The notes under the pieces are model-generated. The model worked only from the letters and a program-made list of their open reading frames with translations, made no database searches and was not told where the DNA came from. Both the position numbers and the translations under genes were made by a program. 31,579 nucleotides of DNA from Lachnospiraceae bacterium (lineage in GTDB: Bacteria > Bacillota_A > Clostridia > Lachnospirales > Lachnospiraceae). The DNA lies in NCBI GenBank assembly GCA_028694115.1, contig JAQUUB010000050.1:1-31579 (forward strand), read 5' to 3'. Numbering within the stretch: the stretch's first letter is position 1; every line of letters begins with the position of its first letter. Of this stretch, positions 23,660 through 31,579 are shown piece after piece.

Positions 23660-26600
23660 ATGAACAATTTAAAAAAAATGACAATTGACGGTAATACAGC
23701 AGCAGCTATGGCCTCACAGTTTTTTACGGAAGTTGCGGCAATTTACCCGATTACACCATCTTCGCCGATGGCGGAGGAAATTGATAAATGGTCGGCAGCA
23801 GGAAAGAAAAATATATTTGGCAGTACTGTAATAGTAATGGAAATGCAGTCAGAAGGCGGGGCGGCTGGAACTTTACACGGAGTCTTACAAGGAGGTGCAC
23901 TGGGAACAACATATACATCTTCTCAGGGGCTTCTTTTAATGATTCCAAATTTATATAAAATTGCAGGTGAACTGCTTCCGGGAGTACTTCATGTCAGCGC
24001 CAGATCTTTGGCATCAAATGCATTGAGTATCTTTGGTGATCATCAGGATGTTATGTCCATCAGGCAGACCGGTATGGCACTTTTGGCATCTGGAAGTGTA
24101 CAGGAATGTATGGATCTTGGCTGTATTGCTCATTTGGCAGCAATTCATTCCAGAGTCCCATTTGTACATTTCTTTGATGGATTTAGAACTTCTCATGAAA
24201 TACAGAAAATCGAGGTTTTAGAAGAAGAACATATTCGTTCCATGGTGGACTGGGAGTCTGTAGCTGCTTTTCGTGAAAGAGCATTGAATCCGGATCATCC
24301 GGTACTCCGCGGAACTACAGATAATCCTGATATTTTCTTCCAGCTTCGTGAATCGGTTAATAAATTCTATGTAAACCTTCCGGAAACGGTTCAGATGTAT
24401 ATGGATAAAGTAAATGCTATTACAGGAAGGGATTATAAACTCTTTAATTACTATGGAGATCCACAGGCAACAGATGTAATCGTCTCTATGGGGTCATCCT
24501 GTGAAGTGATTCGTGAAACTATTGAATGCTTAAATGCAGGTGGAGTAAAACTTGGCCTTGTTCAGGTTCGCCTGTATAGACCATTTGATGCAAAAGCATT
24601 ATGTTATGCCATTCCGGATAGTACAAAACGTCTTACGGTATTGGATCGAACCAAAGAGCCGGGGGCACAGGGAGAACCTCTATATCTGGATGTTTGTAAT
24701 GCACTGCGTTGTCAGAAAAGAGATGATATCGAGGTGGTAGGCGGCAGATATGGTATTGCATCAAAGGATTTCAGACCGGCTGATGTACTGGCAGTCTGCA
24801 ATAACATGAAAGAAGGTATGCGCAATGGATTCACGGTTGGTATCAAAGATGATGTGACACATTTGTCATTAGAGATGCCGAAAAAGGTGCCGGATACATC
24901 GCCAAAAGGCACAGTCAGCTGTAAATTCTGGGGGCTTGGCTCTGATGGAACGGTTAGTGCCAATAAGTCGGCCGTCAAGATTATTGGTAATCATACGGAT
25001 CTGTATGCGCAAGGATATTTTTCTTATGATTCTAAAAAGTCGGGTGGGCTTACGGTTTCCCATTTACGTTTTGGAGAAGAGATTATTCGATCTTCTTATT
25101 TGTGTAGCAATGTGGATTATGTGGCATGCCATAATCAGACATACGTAAGACAGTATCAGGTTTTAGATGGAATTAAGGAAAAGGGAATTTTCCTCTTAAA
25201 CTGTGTTTGGTCAGATGAAGAACTTGCAGAAAAGCTTACACAGGAAATGAAAGAACTTATTTTGAATAAAAAGATAGAATTTTATACGATTAATGCTTTT
25301 GATGTGGCAGAGAAGATAGGGCTCGGCAGAAGAATCAATATGATTATGCAGACTGCATTTTTTGCATTGGCAAAACTGATTCCGGAAGAAGATTATGTTC
25401 ATTATTTGAAAGCGGAAGTGCAGAAAAACTACGGAAATCGTGGTGAAAAAGTTGTCAATATGAATAATGCTGCTATTGATCAGGCAAAAGAAGCGCTTCA
25501 CAAAGTGGATTTGAATAAGATTATTGCAAAAGAAAGTGTTGCGGATATAGTAGATGAAGCATTGCAGAAAGAAAAGAGCGACTTTGTATTAAATGTTATG
25601 GAACCAATAAATCGTCAGCTTGGAGATAATCTTCCTGTCAGCGCTTTTAATGGAGCTGAGGATGGAACCTTCCCGACATATACCACACGTTTTGAAAAAC
25701 GTGGTATTTCTCTGAGTGTACCTAAATGGTCCGCAGAGCAGTGTCTCCAGTGTAATCTCTGTTCCGTTTCCTGTCCTCATTCTGTACTGCGTCCTCTTCT
25801 TTTGACGAAGGAGCAAAGAGAAAATGCACCGAAGCAGATTAAGGAAGGAGTAGTCGAAGCAAAGGGATATCAGGATAGAAGTTTCTATATGGGCTTATCA
25901 CCGCTTGATTGTACCGGATGCGGAAACTGTATTGATGTATGTCCTGCCAAGGAAAAAGCATTGCAGATGATTCCACTTGAGGAAAGTACAGAGGCTGAAA
26001 ACTGGGATTATGTTAGTAAGATTGTACCGGAAAATCTCCCAAAAAATATTGGTGCAACTATAAAGGGCAGTCAGTTCCTGAAACCGTATTTTGAGTTTTC
26101 AGGAGCATGTGCAGGATGCGGGGAAACACCTTATGCTAAATTGGTAACACAGCTTTTTGGTAATCGTATGATGATCTCCAATTCTGCCGGATGTACAACA
26201 GTTTGGGGTGGAAGCGCACCAAGCGTTCCGTTTACAAGGGATGAAAAAGGACACGGACCAAGCTGGGGATTCTCTTTATTTGAGGATAACGCAGAATATG
26301 GACTGGGTATGTTCTTAGGATATTCGGTAGTTCGTCATGAATTGAAGGAAAAGCTTGATATAATCAGACAGAATATAGAGGGAAGTAATGATATTGAACT
26401 TCTACAGTTAGCAAAAGCAATTGATGAATGGAATGCTGAATTTGATAATGGTGAAAACACCAGAGAACAAAGCGAAAAACTATGTAAATTGCTGAAAGAG
26501 AATGAAGTCTTAAATGGAGTAAAAGAAGTGTTGGAAAGAGGAGATTATCTGATCAAACGTTCCAATTGGATTTTTGGCGGCGATGGATGGGCCTATGATA

Positions 26601-27202
26601 TAGGTTATGGCGGCCTCGACCATGTAATGTCAACTGGAAATGACATTAATGTTATGGTTTTCGATACGGAAGTATATTCTAATACCGGTGGCCAGGCATC
26701 TAAATCAACACCTCGTGCAGCTATTGCCAAGTTTGCAGCAGCAGGAAAAAAAAATCGCAAAAAAGATCTTGGCCGCATGATTATGAGCTATGGAAATGTG
26801 TATGTTGCACAAATTGCACTTGGAGCAAATCCGGCGCAGGCATTAAAGGCTATTCGAGAAGCAGAAGCATACAATGGACCATCTTTGATTATCGGATATG
26901 CACCTTGTGTAAACCATGGAATCAAAGCCGGTATGGGCAAGACCCAGAGCCATGAAAGGAAAGCAGTAGAGTCCGGCTACTGGAATCTATATCGCTATAA
27001 TCCAATGCTTACAGAAGAAGGTAAAAATCCGTTCCAGTTAGATTGTGGCGAACCAAAGCTTCCATTCCGTGATTTCTTAATGAGTGAAGTTCGATACATG
27101 TCACTGATGCAGAAAGATTCGGTTTTGGCAGAAGAACTGTTTGCAGCTGCAGAGCAGGATGCACATGCCAGATATGAACAGTATAGGAAGATGAGCTTAT
27201 GA
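23660..27202 (+). CDS. nifJ: Pyruvate:ferredoxin (flavodoxin) oxidoreductase
   Basis: A single-chain enzyme of 1180 residues, the normal length. It converts pyruvate and CoA to acetyl-CoA and CO2 while reducing ferredoxin or flavodoxin, using thiamine diphosphate, in the cytoplasm. Seen in order: the N-terminal YPITPSSPMAEE (from Y29), the pyruvate/ferredoxin gamma-type domain in the middle, two 4Fe-4S ferredoxin motifs (CLQCNLCSVSCP near 695 and CTGCGNCIDVCP near 751), the cysteines of the third cluster near GACAGCGETP (about 818), and the thiamine-binding part (GGDGWAYDIGYGG near 975 and YSNTGGQASKSTPR near 1008). It usually sits alone, so its presence here, overlapping the UxaA-type gene by four bases, suggests a copy dedicated to pyruvate from this pathway. 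AGAGGG precedes the start. Confidence 0.95.
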   Translation: MNNLKKMTIDGNTAAAMASQFFTEVAAIYPITPSSPMAEEIDKWSAAGKKNIFGSTVIVMEMQSEGGAAGTLHGVLQGGALGTTYTSSQGLLLMIPNLYKIAGELLPGVLHVSARSLASNALSIFGDHQDVMSIRQTGMALLASGSVQECMDLGCIAHLAAIHSRVPFVHFFDGFRTSHEIQKIEVLEEEHIRSMVDWESVAAFRERALNPDHPVLRGTTDNPDIFFQLRESVNKFYVNLPETVQMYMDKVNAITGRDYKLFNYYGDPQATDVIVSMGSSCEVIRETIECLNAGGVKLGLVQVRLYRPFDAKALCYAIPDSTKRLTVLDRTKEPGAQGEPLYLDVCNALRCQKRDDIEVVGGRYGIASKDFRPADVLAVCNNMKEGMRNGFTVGIKDDVTHLSLEMPKKVPDTSPKGTVSCKFWGLGSDGTVSANKSAVKIIGNHTDLYAQGYFSYDSKKSGGLTVSHLRFGEEIIRSSYLCSNVDYVACHNQTYVRQYQVLDGIKEKGIFLLNCVWSDEELAEKLTQEMKELILNKKIEFYTINAFDVAEKIGLGRRINMIMQTAFFALAKLIPEEDYVHYLKAEVQKNYGNRGEKVVNMNNAAIDQAKEALHKVDLNKIIAKESVADIVDEALQKEKSDFVLNVMEPINRQLGDNLPVSAFNGAEDGTFPTYTTRFEKRGISLSVPKWSAEQCLQCNLCSVSCPHSVLRPLLLTKEQRENAPKQIKEGVVEAKGYQDRSFYMGLSPLDCTGCGNCIDVCPAKEKALQMIPLEESTEAENWDYVSKIVPENLPKNIGATIKGSQFLKPYFEFSGACAGCGETPYAKLVTQLFGNRMMISNSAGCTTVWGGSAPSVPFTRDEKGHGPSWGFSLFEDNAEYGLGMFLGYSVVRHELKEKLDIIRQNIEGSNDIELLQLAKAIDEWNAEFDNGENTREQSEKLCKLLKENEVLNGVKEVLERGDYLIKRSNWIFGGDGWAYDIGYGGLDHVMSTGNDINVMVFDTEVYSNTGGQASKSTPRAAIAKFAAAGKKNRKKDLGRMIMSYGNVYVAQIALGANPAQALKAIREAEAYNGPSLIIGYAPCVNHGIKAGMGKTQSHERKAVESGYWNLYRYNPMLTEEGKNPFQLDCGEPKLPFRDFLMSEVRYMSLMQKDSVLAEELFAAAEQDAHARYEQYRKMSL

Positions 27203-28719
27203 GTGGAGGACAAGACTGTAAAATAGGAAAAGAAGGAATTCTGATTAGTGAAACAGATGATGTAGTAACGCTGAGTGATGAAGTCCATCAGGGAGAATGT
27301 ATTTTCTGGAACCGGAAGGGAAAAAGAGAAGAAGTCATTGCACAAGAAGACATTCCAATATTTCATAAAATAGCCTGTCATGAGATTTTAAAAGGGCAGA
27401 AAGTAATAAAATACGGTCAGATTATTGGTGTCAGCACTAGAAATATTTCTACAGGGGAATGGGTACATACCCATAACCTGCTGAGTCCTGAGATTGGATT
27501 TCAGCATATGGATGCTGGAGAAACAGATTTGGAAATTCCGGATCTTCAGGGAATTACAAGAGAAATACAAGGCTACAGAAGACCGGATGGGAAATTTGGA
27601 ATACGGAATCATGTTCTGATCCTGCCATGTTCTTTGTGTGCCAGTGAAACGGCCAGATTCATTGCTGAAAATGTAAAAGGAAGCACCTATCTGCCAAACC
27701 AGGGCGGGTGTTCCCTGAGCAGTCGGGATTATGAGATCACTATGGATACGCTATCCGGTGTGGCGGCAAATCCAAATGTGTATGGCACCATTATTATTGG
27801 AAATGGCTGTGAAGTCATACAGGCAGCTGATTTGAAAAAAGCGATTGTGGAGAAAACCTGTAAACCGGTATTTCAGTATATTATTCGGGAAGAAGGCGGC
27901 AGTTTAAAGACTGTGAATAAGGCGGTTGCCAAAGTAGAAGAATTAGTAAAAGAAGCATCCCTGCTGAAAAGAGAGCAGGCACATATTCGTGAGCTGGTTG
28001 TCGGGACAGAGTGTGGAGGCTCAGATCCCACATCAGGACTTGTCTCCAATCCTATTGTAGGAAAAGTCAGTGATATAGTCGTTGCACTAGGAGGCAGTTC
28101 TATTCTTTCGGAAACACCAGAGATGATTGGCGCAGAAAATATTCTGGCAAAGCGTGCAAAGAATAAACAGTTGGAAGAAGATATTTTAGGGATGATTGGG
28201 GAGTTTGAGCAGTCATTCATATCCGTTGGGATGAATCCCAGAAGTGGTAATCCAACTCCCGGAAATATTGCCGGAGGGATTACGACCCTGGAAGAAAAAT
28301 CACTCGGCTGTATTCACAAATCCGGAACTGCAGAGGTTACAGAAGTAATCCATTATGCTAAACCAATTCATGAAAAAGGGTTAATCGTTATGGATACCCC
28401 GGGACAGGACATTGCATCGATTGCAGGTATGGCAGCAGCAGGTGCACAGGTTGTTCTGTTTACAACAGGGCATGGTACACCAACCGGTTTTGGTGTCGTT
28501 CCGGTTATTAAAATTACAGGAAATGAACAGACAGCACAGAAGATGAAAGATCATATTGATTTTGACTGCAGTGATATTTTAACAGGACACAGTACGATTG
28601 CACAAAGTGGTAAGAATCTTTTTGAACTAACACAAAAGGTTTGTTGTGGACAACGTACCAAAGCAGAAGAATTAGGATTTAATGATATGTCTATTGCAAG
28701 ATATTGCAATTTTGCATAA
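27199..28719 (+). CDS. UxaA/GarD-family dehydratase (altronate or galactarate dehydratase-like)
   Basis: 506 residues with an N-terminal SAF domain (about 8-95, including KGQKVIKYGQIIGVST) followed by the UxaA catalytic part (about 115-500). Typical stretches are GKFGIRNHVLILPCSLCAS and GTECGGSDPTSGLVSNP (about 269-285), with a late FTTGHGTPTGFGVVPVIK. The family removes water from sugar acids, with iron in characterised members, to give 2-keto-3-deoxy acids; related members cleave sulfolactate. It fits a sequence of sugar-acid dehydration, RraA-like aldol cleavage to pyruvate and oxidation by the PFOR whose gene it overlaps (ATGA). Its exact substrate is unknown. A hairpin follows its stop. 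Confidence 0.87.
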   Translation: MSGGQDCKIGKEGILISETDDVVTLSDEVHQGECIFWNRKGKREEVIAQEDIPIFHKIACHEILKGQKVIKYGQIIGVSTRNISTGEWVHTHNLLSPEIGFQHMDAGETDLEIPDLQGITREIQGYRRPDGKFGIRNHVLILPCSLCASETARFIAENVKGSTYLPNQGGCSLSSRDYEITMDTLSGVAANPNVYGTIIIGNGCEVIQAADLKKAIVEKTCKPVFQYIIREEGGSLKTVNKAVAKVEELVKEASLLKREQAHIRELVVGTECGGSDPTSGLVSNPIVGKVSDIVVALGGSSILSETPEMIGAENILAKRAKNKQLEEDILGMIGEFEQSFISVGMNPRSGNPTPGNIAGGITTLEEKSLGCIHKSGTAEVTEVIHYAKPIHEKGLIVMDTPGQDIASIAGMAAAGAQVVLFTTGHGTPTGFGVVPVIKITGNEQTAQKMKDHIDFDCSDILTGHSTIAQSGKNLFELTQKVCCGQRTKAEELGFNDMSIARYCNFA

Positions 28720-28729
28720 TCTAGTGAGC

Positions 28730-28761
28730 AGCAGGATTTTCCATTGTGGGAAAGTCCTGCT
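28730..28761 (+). terminator. Hairpin between the UxaA-type and AbfD-like genes
   Basis: A 13-bp stem with one G-U pair, AGCAGGATTTTCC (28730-28742) with GGAAAGTCCTGCT (28749-28761), and a six-base loop. Only three T follow. Likely a partial terminator or attenuator ahead of the AbfD-like gene, whose ribosome site begins about 16 bases later. Confidence 0.6.
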
Positions 28762-28790
28762 TTGCCACACCATTCAAGGAGGAAATTAAA

Positions 28791-30254
28791 ATGCCATTAA
28801 TGACAGGAGAAGAATATATTGAAAGTTTGCGGACACTGAAAACCAGAGTCTATATGTTTGGAGAGAAAATTGATAATTTTGTTGATCATCCGATTATCAG
28901 ACCATCGATCAATTCGGTAGCAATGACTTATACATTGGCACAGGATCTGGAACACGCAGATTTAATGACAGAAGTGTCGTCTATTAGCGGTAATATCATT
29001 AACAGATTCACCCATATTCACCAAAGTGCAGAAGATCTGGTAAAAAAAGTAAAAATGCAGAGACTTATGGGACAGAAGACAGCAGCATGCTTCCAGCGTT
29101 GTGTAGGGATGGATGCATTCAATGCAGTTTTTTCAACAACCTATGAAACTGATAAAAAATATGGTACTGACTACCATGAAAAATTCAAAAATTATATACA
29201 GTTTGTGCAGGACAATGATCTGATGTTGGACGGAGCGATGACAGACCCGAAGGGTGACAGGGAAAAATCTCCTTCTGAACAGTCTGATCCGGATATGTTT
29301 GTACGTATTGTAGAAAGAAATGAAAAGGGGATTGTAATAAATGGAGCAAAGGCTCATCAAACAGGTGCGGTGAATTCCCATGAAGTGCTGATCATGCCTA
29401 CTATTTCCTTAAAAAAAAGTGACAAAGATTATGCGGTATGTTGCGCAATGCCTTCTGACGCGGAAGGAATCGTGATGATTTATGGGCGTCAATCCTGTGA
29501 TACAAGAAAAATGGAAGGATCCGGATGCATGGATTGTGGAAATTGCCATTTTGGAGGCCAGGAGGCATTAATTGTATTTGATCATGTATTTGTTCCTTGG
29601 GACAGAGTTTTTTTATGTGGTGAATATGATTTCGCAGGAATGATGGTAGAGCGATTTGCAGGGTATCACAGACAAAGCTACGGCGGTTGTAAAGTAGGTG
29701 TAGGAGATGTATTGATTGGTGCATCAGCTCTTGCTGCAGAGGCAAATGGTGTGGAGCGTGCTTCTCATGTGAAAGATAAATTGATTGAGATGGTTCATTT
29801 AAATGAGACCTTGTATTCCTGCGGTATTGCCTGCTCTTCAACGGGCACAGAGACAGAGTCCGGAAACTACTTGATCGATATGCTTCTGGCAAATGTATGT
29901 AAACAGAATGTAACCAGATTTCCTTATGAAATTTCCAGACTTGCAGAAGACATCGCCGGAGGTCTTATGGTAACAATGCCTTCGGAAAAAGATTTTGAAT
30001 CCTCAGAAGTAGGTGAATACTGTAAAAAGTATTTTAAAGGCAGTGAAAAATTTGACACCATGGAGAGAATGAGAATTTTGCGCCTGATTGAAAACATGAC
30101 ATTGGGAACAGCAGCAGTAGGTTACAGAACAGAGTCCATGCATGGTGCAGGAAGTCCTCAGGCTCAGAGAATTATGATCTCAAGACAAGGAAATTTAGAA
30201 GCAAAAAAAGAGATGGCAAAAAATATCATTGAAATAAACGAAAAAGCTGAGTAG
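28791..30254 (+). CDS. abfD: 4-hydroxybutyryl-CoA dehydratase / vinylacetyl-CoA delta-isomerase homologue
   Basis: 487 residues of the 4-hydroxyphenylacetate 3-hydroxylase superfamily, in its 4-hydroxybutyryl-CoA dehydratase branch. As I recall the Clostridium aminobutyricum enzyme, long stretches match (for example GMMVERFAGYHRQSYGGCKV and MDAFNAVFSTTYE). All four ligands of its unusual 4Fe-4S cluster are kept, shifted by one: C100, C104, H293 and C300. The known enzyme uses FAD and the cluster to turn 4-hydroxybutyryl-CoA into crotonyl-CoA. Unlike the version I remember, residues 246-252 form CMDCGNC, an extra CxxCxxC. I chose ATG 28791 (AAGGAGGAAATTAAA upstream); the ATG at 28746 lies inside the preceding hairpin. 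No CoA-transferase or 4-hydroxybutyrate dehydrogenase of the usual gene cluster is in the window, so the substrate could differ. Confidence 0.88.
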   Translation: MPLMTGEEYIESLRTLKTRVYMFGEKIDNFVDHPIIRPSINSVAMTYTLAQDLEHADLMTEVSSISGNIINRFTHIHQSAEDLVKKVKMQRLMGQKTAACFQRCVGMDAFNAVFSTTYETDKKYGTDYHEKFKNYIQFVQDNDLMLDGAMTDPKGDREKSPSEQSDPDMFVRIVERNEKGIVINGAKAHQTGAVNSHEVLIMPTISLKKSDKDYAVCCAMPSDAEGIVMIYGRQSCDTRKMEGSGCMDCGNCHFGGQEALIVFDHVFVPWDRVFLCGEYDFAGMMVERFAGYHRQSYGGCKVGVGDVLIGASALAAEANGVERASHVKDKLIEMVHLNETLYSCGIACSSTGTETESGNYLIDMLLANVCKQNVTRFPYEISRLAEDIAGGLMVTMPSEKDFESSEVGEYCKKYFKGSEKFDTMERMRILRLIENMTLGTAAVGYRTESMHGAGSPQAQRIMISRQGNLEAKKEMAKNIIEINEKAE

Positions 30255-30321
30255 GACTTTGAAATAGGGGAGCATTCCTGTTAAGTAACAAATAACAGGT
30301 TGGAAAAAAATGTGTGTCACT

Positions 30322-30978
30322 CATAGAATAACTCGGAGCCGAGAATATAAATCAAATCTGGCGTGATGCAAAACTGCGGGCTGTTGGAATGAAAAGGGCA
30401 ACGACCCTGTGTGAGACAGCAAAGCGTAGCATCGGCTTAAAGAAAGGTTCTTCGGCTGCTGAGTATGAAATGAAACTACTGCTTCAGGATTACGATTACA
30501 AAATGGCACAGCTTGAATCCGTTATGGAGGAAATAGAAAGTTTGTGTAAAAAGATACCCGAAAGCGAGCAGATGCTTGCCATCAAAGGTATAGGAGTTAT
30601 CACTGTTGCCGGATTTCTGGTTGAGATTGGTGATGCGAGGCGTTTCGAATCACCGAAGCAGATACAAAAGCTGGCAGGACTTTCATTAAGGGAATATAGT
30701 TCAGGAAAGCAAAAAGGACAGACGACCATAAGCAAACGAGGTCGAAGTAAGCTACGAGCTGTACTGTTCAATGCTGCAATTCCACTGATATCTAAGAACC
30801 CGGGGTTTAATGCCCTGCATGAGTATTATACGACCAGAGCAAATAATCCACTGAAAAAGAAGCAATCAGTGATCGCGATCAGCTGATACGAATCTTCTAC
30901 GCTATCTTAACAAAAGGGACAACCTATGATGCACAAAAGATGATGTCTGATATACACAGACAGCCAGCGATAGCATAA
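30322..30978 (+). pseudogene. IS110-family transposase remnant (N-terminal half missing, C-terminus frameshifted)
   Basis: Homology to the copy 1 transposase starts near 30322 (CATAG...CTCGGAGCC matching the DNA for IVKLGA), with a TAA already in frame at 30330-30332, and continues as INQIWRDAKLRAVGMKRA, LAIKGIGVITVAGFLVEIGD and SSGKQKGQTTISKRGRSKLR. ATG 30389 opens 165 codons ending at 30886, but this is not a natural start. After VIAIS the frame is lost; shifting it restores LIRIFYAILTKGTTYDAQ up to TAA 30976-30978. The break fits loss of about seven bases between short AGCTG repeats (30878-30885 region). The DEDD nuclease domain is absent, so no activity is expected. Confidence 0.82.
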
Positions 30979-31260
30979 GAGAAAAACTGTAGAATTCAGG
31001 AAGACGTCCACCCTAAGGTGCTAAATGAAACAGAAAAAGAAACAAAACATAGAGAGCCGAAGTTAGATTTTATACCATCAAAGCACAGACTCAGCTAAGG
31101 AGCATCATGACGCCCCTTTATGGATAAGCAGAACGAAGGAATTCAGGATCCTGAAGTATAGGTAATCCCGTATGACATGGGAGGTTAGGCTACCGTAAGG
31201 ATTTAGGGATAAGGAAAGGCCGAACATAGCAAATAAGACGACGTCTTATTATGTGAACCC
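30979..31260 (+). ncRNA. Candidate bridge/seek RNA region of IS110-family copy 2
   Basis: Noncoding 3' region matching that of copy 1 in patches: GACGTCCACC (31003-31012), GAACGAAGGAATTCAGGATCCTGA (31131-31154) and GACATGGGAGGTTAG (31174-31188), with a perfect 8-bp hairpin near 31230-31248. GGAGCAT (31099-31105) repeats the first bases of the element's left end, and stands at nearly the same distance (about 33 against 36 bases) before the conserved ACGAAGGAATT block as GGAGCA does in copy 1. From about 31290 to 31384 I see only A-rich sequence and the ribosome site for the next gene. Confidence 0.45.
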
Positions 31261-31384
31261 CAAATATCCATGATTATAGGCCATGGGGAATGACATAGAC
31301 TAAGAAGCTATTCTATAAAAAAAGAAAAAGTAAGAAAAAGCGAGTTAACAAGAGAAAAAACAAGATGATTATGGGAGGTATCTT

Positions 31385-31579
31385 ATGGGTAAAGCATCTA
31401 TCCATTTATGGGAAACATATGAAATTGTATTACATGCAAAAAAGGAATATGAAAACTATTATAAAGATGTCTTTGTGTGGGCAGAACTGAAAGGCCCGGA
31501 TTTTGATAAAAGATGCTTTGGTTTTTGGGATGGAAATAATACATACAGAATAAGAGTGACAGCAACAAAACCGGGATTG
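31385..31579 (+). CDS. Start of a DUF5060-domain glycoside hydrolase-type protein (cut by the window edge)
   Basis: 65 codons from ATG 31385 run open to the end of the window, with GGGAGGT about eight bases upstream. The peptide has the look of a DUF5060 domain: an early IHLWETYEIVLHA strand, then DVFVWAELKGPDF and a GFWDGNNTYRIRVTATKPG segment, as found at the N-terminus of DUF4038/apiosidase-like glycoside hydrolases. There is no signal peptide, so a cytoplasmic enzyme is expected, in line with the GH2 enzyme upstream. It probably belongs to the same catabolic locus, now separated from it by the second IS. The catalytic domain lies outside the window, so the family call rests on a short stretch. 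Confidence 0.65.
   Translation, partial: MGKASIHLWETYEIVLHAKKEYENYYKDVFVWAELKGPDFDKRCFGFWDGNNTYRIRVTATKPGL

Larger units (their letters stand above)
30268..31290 (+). mobile_element. IS110-family insertion sequence, copy 2, internally deleted (right end approximate)
   Basis: It begins 13 bases after the AbfD-like stop with GGAGCATTCCTGT (30268-30280), identical to the left end of copy 1. Similarity to the copy 1 leader continues to about 30310, then jumps to the sequence equivalent to the middle of the transposase. About 0.7 kb, including the whole DEDD domain, has been lost. The 3' noncoding region resembles that of copy 1 through AATAAGAC/GTCTTATT (31230-31248), after which similarity fades; the true right end is uncertain. 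It has diverged well away from copy 1, so the two are not a recent duplication. It separates the AbfD-like gene from the DUF5060-type gene. Confidence 0.65.

Noticed and set aside
1182..30771. Numerous 60-145 codon minus-strand frames opposite the + strand genes
   Set aside because: They lie wholly opposite well-supported genes, lack ribosome sites and read as low-complexity Ser/Phe/Leu/Ile-rich shadow translations.
1..31579. CRISPR arrays, tRNA or rRNA genes, phage genes
   Set aside because: I saw no regularly spaced repeats, no cloverleaf-like or rRNA-like sequence and no phage structural or integrase genes. Read by eye only, so small RNA genes could be missed.

Overview
The window looks like a piece of the chromosome of a low-GC, Gram-positive, fermentative anaerobe, most like Clostridia/Lachnospiraceae. 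The reasons are AT-rich DNA with strong AGGAGG-type ribosome sites, lipobox-type sugar-binding lipoproteins without a local ABC ATPase, a YesM/YesN two-component pair, a single-chain pyruvate:ferredoxin oxidoreductase and a close homologue of clostridial 4-hydroxybutyryl-CoA dehydratase. Every convincing gene from about 600 onward is on the + strand. The taxonomic call is an inference from gene content.

Layout. 1-488: a degraded or frameshifted reverse-strand reading frame I cannot name. 637-1354: an FCD-type GntR regulator with its own palindrome and a strong terminator. 1443-14405 (module 1): a PCC/DUF296 protein, a GH2 glycosidase, a GH2-like protein that has lost both catalytic glutamates, a sugar-binding lipoprotein, an inserted IS110-family element, two CUT1 permeases, two sugar-phosphate isomerase-like TIM barrels flanking a Gfo/Idh/MocA oxidoreductase, and a zinc alcohol dehydrogenase. 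14422-17991: a perfect-consensus promoter driving a YesM-like kinase and YesN-like AraC response regulator. 18038-30254 (module 2): a second PCC protein, a second lipoprotein with two permeases in the opposite order, an RraA-like aldolase, a second zinc dehydrogenase closely similar to the first, pyruvate:ferredoxin oxidoreductase, a UxaA/GarD-type dehydratase and the 4-hydroxybutyryl-CoA dehydratase homologue. 30268 to about 31290: a second, decayed IS110-family element. 31385-31579: the start of a DUF5060-type glycosidase that runs off the window.

How the genes may work together (inference). Two importers, which probably share an ATPase encoded elsewhere, bring in glycosides or sugar acids. 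GH2, Gfo/Idh/MocA and the TIM-barrel isomerases would split and oxidise them. The two zinc dehydrogenases, the UxaA-type dehydratase and the RraA-like aldolase would take a sugar acid to pyruvate. PFOR would make acetyl-CoA, and the AbfD-like enzyme could feed a crotonyl-CoA/butyrate branch. The substrate cannot be read from the sequence.

Most unusual points: the duplicated PCC...dehydrogenase 'bookends' around different uptake and catabolic genes; the GH2 enzyme/pseudoenzyme pair; the AbfD homologue with an extra CxxCxxC motif inside a sugar locus; and the two dead IS110-family elements, which still carry similar 3' noncoding regions with end-matching motifs that look like bridge/seek-RNA guides.
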